From Sipunculus nudus (taxonomy: Eukaryota; Annelida; Sipuncula; Golfingiida; Sipunculidae), in NCBI GenBank assembly GCA_026874595.1, contig CM049318.1:38895956-38959955 (forward strand): DNA of 64,000 bases, read 5' to 3'. Shown in pieces: positions 40,068 through 52,380 of the stretch. The translations under genes were made by a program, and so were the position numbers. The notes beneath the pieces are model-generated. The model saw only the letters and a list, made by a program, of their open reading frames with translations, did not search any database and was not told the DNA's origin. Every line of letters starts with the position of its first letter. The first letter of the stretch is position 1.

Positions 40068-40430
40068 TCATTCAGAGTAATAAGCTTAAATGTTAGGGGG
40101 TTAGGTAACCCCAAAAAGAGAAGATCTGTATTTAGATGGGCCAAATTGCAAGGGGCTGATATACTGTTCTTACAGGAAACACATGGAACTACAGAAATAG
40201 AAAATCAGTGGAATAATGAATGAAATGGGAAAGATTTTTATAGTCATGCAAACTCATCTAGTAGAGGATGTGCTATTTTCATTAAAAAGAATTTAGAAAT
40301 AGAAGACGAGTTTAAGGTACACAGTTCTCAAGATGGAAGGATTCTGATAATTGGATTAAAAATAAAGGGAATAGAATATAAGTTAATAAACATTTATGCA
40401 CCAAATATGACAAATGAACAAAATAGATTT
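40068..40430 (+). pseudogene. LINE ORF2 endonuclease N-terminus (broken)
   Basis: In the frame of 40074 the translation opens with the endonuclease start 'SLNVRGLGNPKKR' and continues with 'ILFLQETHG', the metal-binding Glu motif of APE-type nucleases, then 'LINIYAPN'. An in-frame TGA at 40221 sits where a Trp is expected (TGG to TGA). Just after 'YAPN' the frame must shift by one base to join the long downstream frame, so this part is separated from the RT. Confidence 0.8.
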
Positions 40431-43251
40431 TACATTTTATCAGCATATAGAAAATACAGACAATGTCTTAGTAGGAGGAGATTTTAATATAGTTTTTGAT
40501 GGGATTTTGGATAAAAAAGGAGGAACAAAAGATATTAAGAAAACAGTAGTAGAAAACTTTAAAAAAACAATAGATTATTTATCATTAACTGATATTTTTA
40601 GAATCAAATACCCGTCAAAGAAACGTTATACATGGAGACAAAAGAATGGTAATATTTGCTCTAGATTAGATTATTGGTGGAGTTCACAAACGTTACAAGA
40701 TACAGTTAAAGATACATATATTGAACCATACATTCATTCAGATCATTGCGCAGTAATTTTGGATTTGGAACACCAAGATAAAGAAAAAAAGGGTAAAGGC
40801 TATTTGAAATTAAATGGAGATATATTACAAGAAGAAGAATTTGTGGAAAATCTGAACAAAGAAAAAAAAGTATGGGATAGAGAGTACAGTAATATTAAAG
40901 ATGACAGGGTTAAATGGGAATTGTTTAAATATAAGATAAGACAGTTTAGTATATCATATTGTAAAAAAAGAGCTAAAGAAAGAAAAACAAAAGAAGAGAG
41001 TCTTAAACAAAAACTACAGGTATTACAAGAAAAATTAGACACATCCAAAGTATGCTATAGTCAAGCTTTACAAGATGAAATAACTTCAGTTACGAATCAG
41101 CTGGCAGATATTGATAATTATAAAACACAAGGTTGTATGTTTAGATCTAAAATTAGATGGTTCGAACATGGAGAAAAAAATTCTAAATATTTCCTCAACT
41201 TAGAGAAGTATAATAATGGACAAAAATGTATAAGAAAATTAGTGTCACCTACAGGAGAAATGGTAACTAAAGGAAAAGAAATTTTAGAAATGCAAAAGGA
41301 ATTTTATCGGAAGTTATATTGTTCACAAGCAAACAACACTCAGAAGGAGTTGGATGAATACTTGGATAAAATAAAGTTGCCAATGTTATCCAAATTAAAT
41401 TCAGAATATTTAGGTAAAGAAATTACAGAAGAGGAATGTTATTTAACTCTAAAAACATTTGCAAAAAACAAAAGCCCAGGTAATGATGGCATATCCGCAG
41501 AATTTTATCAAAAATTTTGGCCCCTTTTCGGCTCAACTATGGTAGCATCATTTAATAGATCATTTCAAAAAGGGGAACTGTCGTCTTCTCAAAAACAGGC
41601 AATAATAACATTAATTGACAAGAAAAAGGATAGAACATTATTAAAAAATTGGAGGCCTATATCTTTGTTAAACGTAGATTACAAAATTTTATCAAAAACT
41701 TTAGCTTTAAGATTAAAAAAGATCATGCCAGAAATTATTAATGCAAATCAAACTGGATATATTCAGGGAAGATATATAGGGGAAAATATAAGAATTTTAT
41801 CAGACCTTTTAGAATATACAAGAATGAAAAATTTACCTGGGATATTAATCAGTATAGATTTTGAAAAAGCTTTCGATTCCTTGGAATGGAACTTTTTGAT
41901 ATCAGTTTTGGAGAAATATAAATTTCCATCCATATTTATCAATTGGATTCACATTTTATATAATAATATTGAAAGCTGTACAATAAATAATGGAGTTACA
42001 TCTGGATATTTTAAAGTTAAAAGAGGGGTTCGGCAAGGAGACCCTTTGTCCCCATATTTATTTGTTTTAGCTGCTGAAGTAATGGCAGAATACATAAAGA
42101 GTTCAGAAAAAATAAAAAGATTAGAAGTTTCAGGATATCATTTTAAGTTACTTCAGTATGCAGATGATACGGTAGGAATTGTGAAAGACAAAAGTTCAGC
42201 TAAATATTTCCTTGAGATCATTAAACAATTTGGTAATTTTAGTGGTTTAAAAATTAATTATGAGAAATGTGAAGGTATGTGGATAGGTCAATTTAGAAAT
42301 AATAAGCAGAAACCACTAGGAATAAGATGGCCTGATAATCCAATAAAATTTTTGGGAGTTTACATTTCATATGATAAAAAAGAATCCGAGGATTTAAATT
42401 TTTTCTCTAAGCTGAATTCAGTGCAAAATATATTGAAAATGTGGAACCAGAGAGGACTGACACTTTTAGGAAAAATTCAAGTAGCAAAATCATTCTTTTT
42501 TTCAAAGTTTTATTATTATATTTCTAATGCATCAGTACCAGTAGACTTTTGTAAAAGAGTTGATAAACTCTTCTTCAGTTTTATGTGGAATGGAGGTAGA
42601 GAGAGAATTAAGAGAGTAAAATTAGTACAAGAAGTGGAAAATGGTGGTCTAAATGCTCCACATATAGAATCAATAATTTATACATCAAGAATAGCATGGC
42701 TTAAAAGATACATAAAGGTAGAAAAAAGACCATGGAAGGTGTTGTTTAGACATTTTTTACAGACACTCTGTCCAGATGTAGAGTTGTTGCTTAACAGTAA
42801 TATAGAAATAAAAGATATAAAATTATTTAATATTCCAAGCTTTTACAAAGAAGTCTTAAAAAGTTATATAATGTTACGAATGAAATATTTTGAAAATGTT
42901 CCAGTTGAAAAGCAAATTATTTGGAATAATAAATTATTAAAAATTGACAATGCTTTACCCTATTGGAAACAGTTTTCTGATGTAGGAATTAACACAGGAT
43001 TAGATTTGTTTGATTACATGGGCAATATCAAGTCTTTTGAATTTTGGATTGGAAAAGGTATCTCAGGAATACATTTTTTAAAATGGTATGCCCTTGTGTC
43101 TAAGTTTAAATATCTTAAACCGCAAAATTTAAGTTCTATAGAGCCCTTTTCGTTTGCTTTTTATAATGGGGAGAAGATACTCATATCTGGTGCATCTTCG
43201 AAAGTAATATGTCAGTGCTTTGTTGGTACTATATTAAGAAAAGGGCCATAA
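40414..43251 (+). pseudogene. LINE ORF2: endonuclease C-part and reverse transcriptase
   Basis: This is a 945-codon open frame. It begins inside the endonuclease: 'GGDFNIVFDG' is the Asp/Asn motif and S109-D110-H111 is the catalytic SDH end of the APE fold. A lysine-rich linker follows at about residues 120-250. RT motifs include 'SPGNDGISAEFY', 'ISIDFEKAFDS' (motif A, Asp482), 'RQGDPLSPYLF' (540-550) and 'QYADDTVG' (motif C, Tyr582-Asp585), so both catalytic Asp residues are present. It stops at TAA 43249, in frame with the remaining C-terminal segment. The listed ATG is only the first Met after the frameshift, not a true start. The enzyme would nick DNA and prime reverse transcription of its own RNA. 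Confidence 0.9.
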
Positions 43252-43782
43252 ATTTCAAATATAGCAAGTTGCATGTCAGACATAGAGGTAGATTATAAGG
43301 AAGTATACAAGCTTCCCTTTAAAATATGTTTGGACACAAAATCTAGAGTGTTTCAATATAAATTGCTTAATAATTGTTTAGTAAATAATTATTGGTTATG
43401 TAAATGGAAGATTAAAGATTCTGATTCATGTACTTTTTGTAAAAGAGAGCAAGAACAATTAACACACTTGTTTTGGTCTTGCTATAAGGTTAGAACACTA
43501 TGGTCAGATATTGAAAGGTGGTGTAAACAAAAAGGTATTAATATTGATATGGCACCTGTAGTAGGGAATTTAATTTTGTTTGTGGTGAAACAATATATAA
43601 ATAGAGCTAGAAATTGTCAAGAAGGTCTATCTTTTGATAAAGCATGCCAGGAAATCTGGAAATATGCCAGAATAGATTTTATGATGGCACAAAAAAATAA
43701 CTTGGTAACTAAGTTTCATAGTAGATGGGGAGAGTTTAGTTATGGGAGAGATTTCATAAATTATAGGTATACAGATAATTAG
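43252..43782 (+). pseudogene. LINE ORF2 C-terminal zinc-knuckle segment
   Basis: It is in the same frame as the RT and separated from it only by the TAA at 43249. It contains 'YKLPFKICLDTKSRVFQYK' and the Cys/His cluster C-x2-C...H-x4-C ('CTFCKREQEQLTHLFWSC'), typical of the zinc-binding region after plant- and animal-type non-LTR RTs. It ends at TAA 43780-43782, followed by the 3' UTR. Confidence 0.85.
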
Positions 43783-44015
43783 AGGATTTACTTTGAGAAT
43801 ACAGGTATTATATACATATTTACTGCATTATTATCAGATATTTTGTTTTGGGAATATATAAAACACCATATGGAATTGGATAATACAATATATATTGGTG
43901 AGACAGTGGATCTTTATATACATATATATTGAAAGGATATCGAATTGTTTTTGAAACTTTCACTGTTTGTTTTGTATGTATTGTATTTGTTTGTTTGTAA
44001 TAAAAAAAAAAAAAA

Positions 44016-45750
44016 AGTTTATACAATCTTCATCGCCATCTGCTTAGTTTTGGTAACCTGGTAACCGGACTCGCAACAGTTTTTATCTGTGCATCAGTAA
44101 ATAGTTTTATCCGTATTTAAATATATACTCAGGGGCACGAAACACATATATCGTGATGTAGATTTTACTTCACTGAATATCTGGCCAAGCCTTCCTTTAT
44201 TCCAGGCGACATGGTAAGATTTTATCTTATATTTCCTGAAATGCACACACATGCATATACAAGAACAAGCACGCACACCTACACCCATGCAAACACACTC
44301 AGACATGGCAGAACATGTTGTTAGATATGTAATTCTATCGATATCATAAGAATTTATGATTAAAAGACTGAAATTGTTTAATTAATTTATAATATGTAAC
44401 ACGCCCAACACAAATTGAGGTTGTAACGACCCATATTGTAACAACCGGCCCATACTGTAATAACGGCTTATGTTGTAATAAAAACGACCCATTTTGTAAC
44501 AAATTCAAAGCGCCAATTGCATTAATAGGGGTTTACGCGGTATAAGTCGTCATGCCGATGGCACAGGTATGTTCTGCCCAATAAAAGCGGGGAATCTTGG
44601 GTGTACTAAAGGCGTGGTGACATGCCAGGGAATGATTATGTTAATTTGGAAAATTTTGATGTCCGACTTGTAACAACGACAGCGTTCATAATTAAAAAGA
44701 TAAAACACAAAGAAAACCTTTCAGCCGTCTATTTGTTCGCTTGTTGCCAGAACCGTTTCGTAAAATTATCTTTATTTTTATTTTAATTTTTGTATCTCAA
44801 TGTGAATCATAGTTTACTATTCCAGTAAAATTACTCTCTCCCTGCATTATCACCCATTATCACTTATGGAACCATAGGCATCCATCACTACAACAATCAG
44901 AGTCTCAATCCCAGTGCAAAAATACTGCTTAACATAGAGCTTCATATTTTTTCTGATGGAATGTTAAAAACGATTGGGAGCGCTTCACTTCCATTTCGTT
45001 TGGATTTACTGAAATAATTTGCTCTTAAATTCATGTAATACTGTAAAAGTCGCATTGGGGTTTTAAATTTCATCAACTATACCTCTTTTCATTTTGCCAT
45101 ATTTGCCTATTAAACTAGAATAAACTACACATAGGATTAGGAAATATGTTGAAAGTCGCATCGGGCTTTTGAATTAAATTGTTTACTAAAACCTTTTTGT
45201 CAATTTTTGCCTATTAAACTGGAATAAACTGTACTTACGTTTATGTATAAATTTTGTTTGAAGTCGGGCTTTTAAAGTAACTAAAGGCCAGGCACTAAAC
45301 ACCTTTTCGTTTTACCATAGTTATCTCGGCTCTGACATTAGCAACTAAATGCTACACGCCCATGTTGAGGGCTTGTCAAATCTCTCTTAAAAAATAATAA
45401 ATGGAGTCCCATTTAGGTCGACGGGGGGTCCCTTATTGCTGCCAGGTTGATTGACGTCATTATTATCACTGTTTGATTTCCTCCTGTCGAAATTCGCTTA
45501 AATTTCTCATATGGCATTTGCCTATTTAACTCCCTAGCAGGCCACACAGTATTCCCCAAATTAATAATGACACTATCCCGTAGTATTAATTGACTTTTCC
45601 AGCATATCGCGGGAGATCAAATACCCTATTTGAACATGCGAGGAACTATCTTTACTTAGTCCCAAGCAATTAGGAAAGTAAAACAGATCTATTCTCTGTC
45701 AGGATTACCAGATGACGGACATTCCACAAATAGCTCCGGATTCCTAGTTG
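44016..45750. other. Anonymous sequence with two short tandem repeats
   Basis: At 44420-44500 there are about four imperfect copies of a roughly 20-base unit around 'ttgtaacgaccca'. At 45050, 45155 and 45263 a block beginning 'gtcgcat(t/c)ggg(g/c)ttttaaa' recurs with about 105-base spacing. No gene is recognised. A perfect TGACGTCA is at 45452-45459. Confidence 0.45.
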
Positions 45751-47265
45751 GCCAAGGTAGATTGGTCACCGCAGTGAGTAAGCTCTTGTTGGCATCATAT
45801 TCGCGGGGTTTATTTTCGCTATTCAAACTTTTACATTGTTCGCGAGGGTTCCTTATTCGCGGTTTTACCATAAAGAATACTAAAAAGAGTAAATTTTCTT
45901 TTGATGAATTTAATTCATGCGTGTACAACCTTAACGTTCGCACTCTTGTTCAGATAATATTAAAAAATGTGATATTATTCATAAAATAATTACCATAAAA
46001 TGGGAAACGTATAATTCTATTATTGTTTATTATACCGATTTTTTGCTTTTCGAAATTCTACAATATAGACATGGGCTAAATACATTAGATTAACCAATGC
46101 CGTATGAATGACCTGGCATGGATTGAAAAGGCGTCTTATATTCACGAAAGCTCAATTTTCGCGATACTTTCCCTTAAGAGAATAACGCGAACATGAAGTC
46201 AGCCATAATTTACCATAATCTACATCACTGTTTTAGCTGTATCAAGTCTTGTGCTGGGCTAATGATTAACATTAGCATAAAGATTAAAAATATATTATTT
46301 CTTAATTTCATTTAACTATAAAAGAACTGTATACATAAAGAGCACAAGAATTTGTCCTATCATTTTAAGAGTTAAGTTTTCAAAATACAGAAAGGCCTCG
46401 CAAAAAAACTTAACGTGGCTCAATTTCATTCTTATAAACGAACATCAAGTCCTTAGTACTGATGTTTGCTTATTACTTTTCTTGTCTCAGTAATTATATA
46501 TGTTGATGATGCATGCAGAATTGTCATTTATAAGATGTTATGAAAACTGGAGAAAGGTGTGTACTTTTTTTCAAGAAATTTCGTACGTTTATTTATTTTT
46601 CTTGCGAGGTTGTCAATATTCACGTAGTTTTTCTCTACCAATGATTTAAAAAAAAGACAATTGAAAAGAATGTTCGCCCGCTTTGTCCATATTTTTATAC
46701 TATAGTCTGTAGAATAATTAGCACAAATTAGTTCAGAGTGCATGCGGACACATCAGCAGGATCATCCCGAAAATTTAATGGATGAAATAATACTAAGACC
46801 TACATCTCCATAAAAGCATGTAAATTCAATTTTTACTTTTACAGGTATCTTGAACCAAACCGACTAGATAGAAAGGTAAAAACAGGGGTTATAAGTAACT
46901 GCATACACTGTTTGCCTTTTCATATTCATGATATTTGCGAAAAGAGAATTATATTAATAAATTGATAATACATCTTGTTTGTTCAAAGATTGCTATTCTA
47001 AATTATATCAGACCTTTCAAACTATCTGCCATTAATGAACAATAATTTCAACTCGTTCGATATCCCTTCTCTCCCCGTCCAATTAGTAAAAGTGTATACG
47101 CGGATATTATCTGACATCGTTAATTCATATAATTAATATAATTCAGTAATTAGTTAAACTTTGTTTATATGTGTAGATCTCGAAAATGGAACCCTGACAA
47201 ATCTGAAATCGCGAATTTTTACCCCGCGAAAATGAAGCCGACCAGAGTACGCGGTGAAGGTACTG
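45750..47265. repeat. TCGCGAA-type repeat with inverted ends
   Basis: The left end reads 'tcaccgcagtgagtaagctc...tcatattcgcggggtttattttcgc'. The reverse complement of the right end (47190-47262) reads 'ttcaccgcgtac...ggtcggcttcattttcgcggggtaaaaattcgcg'. The two match in inverted orientation, which suggests one element of about 1.5 kb or two close solo ends. An internal block at 46137-46200 also carries 'ttcgcgatactttcccttaa'. No transposase is recognised. Confidence 0.5.
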
Positions 47266-48979
47266 TGTCTGACCACGTGCTTATAGGGAGAGACCATGCA
47301 CTGGAGCTGTATGGCTAGCTATAGGGGATATAGACAAACAAGTGTGAAAATAGAGCCCTCGTCCAAAAAGGCGAGTCGCATATATACGAATTAGATTGAG
47401 AGATTTAAGTGGTTCATGACACCGCAGACGATTTACAGCTGAAACGCAGCTACATCATGGTGGTTATTACAATTTCATGAACTTATGACCAGGGTGGTTC
47501 GCAAATGGCGACCTCTGGGTTAATGCCCGAGTTGTTACCAGGCAATTCCTGCTTAATTTGATCAGCTTAGATCAATGTTTGTCCTGTTGATTGATACTTC
47601 CGCCAATTTAATTTAATAATTTAATCCGCCAATGCCCTCATAGAAATGAGATTATCTGCTTATGATTCCATGTATAGTTTTATCCCTTTACCGTAAATGA
47701 GGAAATACTGTATCCTGTGTTTTTCTCTTTAGTTATTTATTGACTTTTTAGGCATTATGATTTCAAGCTGCTCTATGAGAAATACAAAACAAGAAAACCT
47801 AACCTTTGGTACAGTAGCATTCCGTCGTATGTACTTTGCTTCACAAGCATATAGCTCTACAATTGTATTCACACGGAAAAGAAGACAACCAGTATCTTGG
47901 ACAAATTCCCTCGATTCAATCCGCTTGTTTTAGAAAACCTCCAAAGCAGCACGAATATTAGAAACCTACTTTGATAACCTTTTTTTCGATTTTGCACTAT
48001 CATGTAGAAAATCGTATATATTGGTAATCACTGAGTCTGAGAAAATCCACGATGAGTCTGTTTCGTAAAAAATTTAATGTTATGACAAATCGTATACAAG
48101 TGTCTTAATGATGATATTTTATTCCGGTTTAAAGGCCTCCGGTCCATAGAACCAATATAAAGAACGATTGATTTTGTTTCTACATCCGTATATGCCAGTA
48201 AAAAAAGAATAAGTACTTCCTCATGTCTGAATGATAAATCTGAAGGTGAGAGTGAGTTGTCTTAATGTAATGTTATATATATATAAAGTTTTGAGAGCCA
48301 CTTAGTTGGATCATAATTTAATCAAGTACAAACTTACATTTATATTGGTCGAGTACGGTGACCTTTGAGCACTTGCTCAAGGTCAGGCAATTTTCAATCA
48401 ATTTTTCATATGGTCCAGACGGTGTAACTTAGTGTGTATATAGTTATAAATTACGGTTATATAAACCATACTCCTCTCCCTTCCGGAACCGTTGTCACGC
48501 ACAGTTATCAGGATCACGCAAACTGTTCCACCATTCCCATGGGAATATAGTATCATATGTCTTTTTAAAAAATGTCCTTAGCTTTTCAGGTAAAACTCTG
48601 TATTGAATGTGGTTGAACGTCACAATGTTAAAGGAAGGACATGTTATTTGAAAGCCTTATTAATCTAGAAGTAATGTTGCTGGCTTAGTTGCCAGGTTAA
48701 ATTTTTTTTGCGATTTTAAATTTCAGATCTTCGCTACTTCATAAAAAGTTTACAGAAGTTAACAGAGTATATCGATTGCTATATATTTATATATAATTGA
48801 TATGTGTGCAAAGTCTTAAAAATTTAACAAGGACGTACCCAAAGGGAACAGCGAACGAGTATATATACCTGTTCATTATTGGTAGATAGTATAAAAGGTT
48901 AGAAACATGTTACAATATGGATTCACGGTATAACATAAAGTATAAAAAATCTGGTCTTTTTATAGCATTCTTTTACGGA

Positions 48980-49110
48980 GTTATTCAAATGTCGTGTGAA
49001 AGTTCATCTATGTTGGTCAGCATCTTAATTCGCGAAGGTTTTACTTTCGCGATAATTGTCCCTTTAACGAATATCGCGAATTTGAAACTCCCGCGAACAA
49101 AATCCACCCA
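48980..49110. repeat. Short TCGCGAA-type repeat copy
   Basis: It contains 'ggtcagcatcttaattcgcgaaggttttactttcgcgataattgtccctt' and 'atatcgcgaatttgaaactcccgcgaacaaaa'. The words and their order are shared with the 13.2 kb and 45.8 kb copies. Confidence 0.6.
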
Positions 49111-49990
49111 ATTATCTATATTATCCCACTCCACCTTTTATACGCCACTCTTCATTGGCGACACTTCGGATATGCACTTGTTTTACATTAACTGTCGTAA
49201 ATGATGCCACGTGTGTCCTAAGGGGGTCATTTTCTATATTTTCCCATAAATCCTGTAAAACTTAACATTATTTATTAAGGTGGCGGTCACAGAGTCGTCC
49301 TTGAGAAATTACGACTGTGTATCCTGTAGGCGAATTTTCAGCGCTATCGTAATTGAAATGAAACTAGGCTGGTCTTCGATCGAAAAAAATGAACAGTCCA
49401 ATAGCTTGTACATATAAACGATCAAATGTTCATTTGTGTGAACATCTTAGGTTTAATTTGTTTGGATCAAGTAGGATGACATCCCAAGTGCCCAGCACCT
49501 TAACTGCAAGGCAAGGTACTACCCCTACTTTTTTCAATATCCATTTCATTGTATCAGGACAAATTAATTAGTGCAGTATTAAAGCCAACGTGACCAGGTT
49601 ACTTCGCCCGGAGCGTGTTTTTGACTAGTGATTGATCAAAGGAGAATTAGGAATTTATTGATGGCACACAAGATCCACCTGTGACTAGCCATACAAATAT
49701 TATATTGAATCTGTATAAGTTACATAGGATGCAGCTGTTCTCCCAAGTTTGTCAATATCTGGCGACCTTTGACCCCAAGGCTCCGATCGGGAGTTGTGGG
49801 TGTAGTTATAGGCCACGTCAGAAGAAAAATATAAAAGTGTTATTCGGGGTTGCCGCTGCTATTTTTGGCAGATCAATATTTTTGTATATTACAGCGCTCG
49901 GTAATATTGATAATTACTTCTCCTACCCTAATCCCTTCAAATTATTCATGAACGTATCATGGGAATTGTTATGTGTTGTTCATAGGGACC

Positions 49991-50069
49991 TGACTAATGA
50001 CCCAAACGGACCCCAAAAAGACGGACCACAAAAGATCATTTGAGGTCATTAGTCAAGTCCGTTTGGGTC
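49991..50069 (+). repeat. Interleaved inverted repeats (pseudoknot topology)
   Basis: Block 1 TGACTAATGACC (49991-50002) is complementary to 50044-50055. Block 2 GACCCAAACGGAC (49999-50011) is complementary to 50057-50069. The order 1-2-1'-2' is that of an H-type pseudoknot, although the two blocks overlap by four bases. It could also be debris of a duplication with inversion. Confidence 0.5.
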
Positions 50070-50618
50070 CCATTACACAAAACCGTTCAAGGGCATCATT
50101 AAAAAATTAGTACAATTAAAAAGTAAATTTTTGAATCCTTCGTGCAGTTAGGCAAAATTCATCATACTTTGTCTTGACCAGTCAATTAAAAAAAGTAAAA
50201 TTGGCAGTTCACTATAAGTAATTTTGGTACCAGAGTGCGTAAAACAAATTATTTGGTGTTTTTGGTGTGACCTTGTGCAGGGAACTTGGCCACAACATAC
50301 TATCTCTATACTCACTGTGACATGATGCATGGATACAATGATAGAATGTCTTAAAATAATTTAGGCCATGATAACTTTGACTTATATTAGCAAGCATAAA
50401 CCCCTGATGTATATTTATACCGTCAGTCCGCCGAAAAAGCTCGCCGGTGTCATAATGGCCAAGCCGGCTCAACACTTCTTTCTCAAAATGTCAACTGTAA
50501 GTTTATTTTTGCTATCTGGGGAGTCTCCTACATCGTCTACATATGCACTAATCTCCCATGTCTACTGAATATGGTCTACCAAATAGAATCATAAATCAGA
50601 TTCTCACAATGTCCAGAG

Positions 50619-50621
<3 letters not shown>

Positions 50622-50670
<49 letters not shown>

Positions 50671-50717
50671 AAAATTAATACATATAATAATGATTATAAT
50701 AATAATAATAATAATAA
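50622..50717. repeat. TA then AAT microsatellites
   Basis: A TA run at 50622-50666 is followed, after a short AT-rich spacer, by an AAT run at about 50694-50717. Confidence 0.95.
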
Positions 50718-51426
50718 ATATTTTGACAAGAGCTTTGAAGTTCTTTCATCTTGCTAGTTACTAATTAATTAGTCACCAGGATAATCACCAAGATACTATA
50801 CTGCCATCCTGCTAATTACTGCAAGTAATTAATCAACAAACTACTCAGAACCTTTAACTTTGATCTTTTAGAAGATGAATGGTCCCTTCATGTTCATAAC
50901 GCAAGAATATATAGCAAATCTTGGTGAAAATTAATAAATTATAAGAGCAATTTGAATGTTGAAATTGTCCGAATTATTTATATAAAATGTCTGTATATAA
51001 ATATATATACATATACACACACCTCAGTTAACATATTGTTGTGATGTTTAATAATTAATTAAGATGTATTATGTAAACGAATGTAAATATAATGTATTGT
51101 TAATAATTTTAGTGATATTCCACACAAAACACATTTATGTGAAGGGTTAAAGGTCATTGGCGTTTGTACCTAGATAAATAATCACCAGGCTATAAACACA
51201 GATGAATGGATTTCTTAATGGGTCTAGCTAATTGATTGTCAGGCTAATTAGCTTTAATAAAATGTTTTATATGGTGATGTGTTTAGGTCTTGCGTATTAA
51301 CTACACGTCAAGACTGCCCTGCTTAAGGTCTAATGATCGTCACACAACCTCGGTTTAATTTAGCTTTAAAATTCATATATTAAAACAACAATGGCTTTGT
51401 GTTTGCAGTGCAAAAACATGTATATG

Positions 51427-52110
51427 TCTCCCCTATGGGCCATCCCAAAACATTAGGGGTAAAATATGCAGTATCACAAAACAATAACTTTAGGTTTCAG
51501 CAGATTTGATCTTGAATGTCAAGGTCGCCACTTTTTGAACTACGATGGGATTTTGGCAGAAAGAACTGGTGTGTCAAACTTGAAGACAAAATGTGAAAAA
51601 CTTCAAGTTATGGGGTTCACGAAAATTAAATTTCGGCAAATTTGGCTTAAAGATTAAGGTTAAGGTCACCCAGTTTTGAACTCTTCTGAGATTTTGGTAG
51701 GAACAATGAGTGTTTAAAATTTTGGAGGAAAATATGCAGCCTTTCAAAGGTTATCGCATACAGAAGACAATAACTATAATTCGGCCGATTTGACCTTGAA
51801 GATCCCGGTCAAGGTCACCGGTTTCGAACTCCTCTGAGAACTTTGTAGGAAAAATTGGTGTATTTTTAGGACAAAATAATAAATACTTCAAAAGTTCATA
51901 AAACTTTCACATTTCGATAAATTCTCCTTGAAGATAAAGGTCAAGGTCACCAGGTTTCGGATTTTTTTATGAATAATGAGTGTTTAAAATTTGGGAGAAA
52001 AAAAAATGCAGTCCTTCAAATGCTATCGCGTTCACAAGGTTCACGACGACGACAGACGACGACAGACGATGGCACTGAAAACAATGTCTCCCCTAGAAGG
52101 GGGGGGGGGA
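51427..52110 (+). repeat. Dispersed repeat with ~165-bp internal units
   Basis: Both ends carry GTCTCCCCT (51427 and 52086). Inside, the block 'ttcgg(c)...tttgaccttgaag...ggtcaaggtcacc.g.tt(c)gaact' recurs about three times at roughly 150-200 base spacing (around 51500, 51660, 51790 and 51935). The right part has the GACGACGACAGACGACGAC run often found in mollusc repeats, then an 11-base G tract. Confidence 0.6.
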
Positions 52111-52131
52111 CATAATGAATTTAAGCCACAA

Positions 52132-52138
<7 letters not shown>

Positions 52139-52196
<58 letters not shown>
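52139..52196. repeat. TA microsatellite left of the PLE
   Basis: About 58 bases of alternating T and A. A second TA tract abuts the right inverted repeat of the PLE. Confidence 0.95.
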
Positions 52197-52200
<4 letters not shown>

Positions 52201-52299
52201 GTATTGTTCACATAACGTGAATTCAATACATCGCGGTGATAGTACTCTACCGTATGGGAGCGTTTATAAATAATTAAAGTACGGTTAGTTTGACTTCAT

Positions 52300-52366
52300 C
52301 AATTGTGCTACAGATCTGTTTCGTGAGAGCAGCATTCAAGCCGGCTCACTCTTCAGGTACAAACTG
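52300..52366 (-). ncRNA. Hammerhead ribozyme, type I (left, minus strand)
   Basis: Read on the minus strand: stem I 5' arm (52366-52357), core CUGAAGA (52356-52350), stem II GUGAG/CUCAC (52349-52345 with 52327-52323), core GAAA (52322-52319), short stem III CAGAUCUG (52318-52311), and the cleavage dinucleotide UA (52310-52309). All invariant core positions (CUGANGA, GAAA, UH) are present. Stem I is partly weakened: five near pairs hold, then a U-U mismatch and a wobble, because of an indel relative to the right copy. Confidence 0.75.
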
Positions 52367-52380
52367 CTTGGCCTAAAAAT

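Larger units (their letters stand above)
40068..44015 (+). mobile_element. L1/Tx1-type LINE retrotransposon, disabled
   Basis: The element has an ORF2 encoding an apurinic-type endonuclease, a reverse transcriptase and a C-terminal zinc-knuckle region, followed by about 220 bases of 3' UTR and an A-tract at 44001-44015. Domain order (endonuclease, RT, CCHC-like tail) and RT motif style place it in the L1/Tx1 group of non-LTR elements. It is full-length for ORF2 apart from three lesions: an in-frame TGA at 40221-40223, a frameshift near 40425-40445 and an in-frame TAA at 43249-43251. It is AT-richer than its surroundings. No target-site duplication could be confirmed. Confidence 0.9.
47266..51410. 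other. Anonymous sequence with minor repeats
   Basis: Apart from the TCGCGAA repeat at about 48.98-49.11 kb, the 1-2-1'-2' inverted blocks near 50.0 kb and the TA/AAT microsatellites at 50622-50717, nothing is assignable. Open frames up to 120 codons lack motifs. Confidence 0.35.

Noticed and set aside
39755-40096. ORF1 of the LINE
   Set aside because: The 113-codon frame lacks any RNA-binding or zinc-knuckle pattern and runs into the endonuclease start in another frame.
49681-50043. 120-codon open frame on the plus strand
   Set aside because: No recognised domain, and its end overlaps the interleaved inverted repeats.
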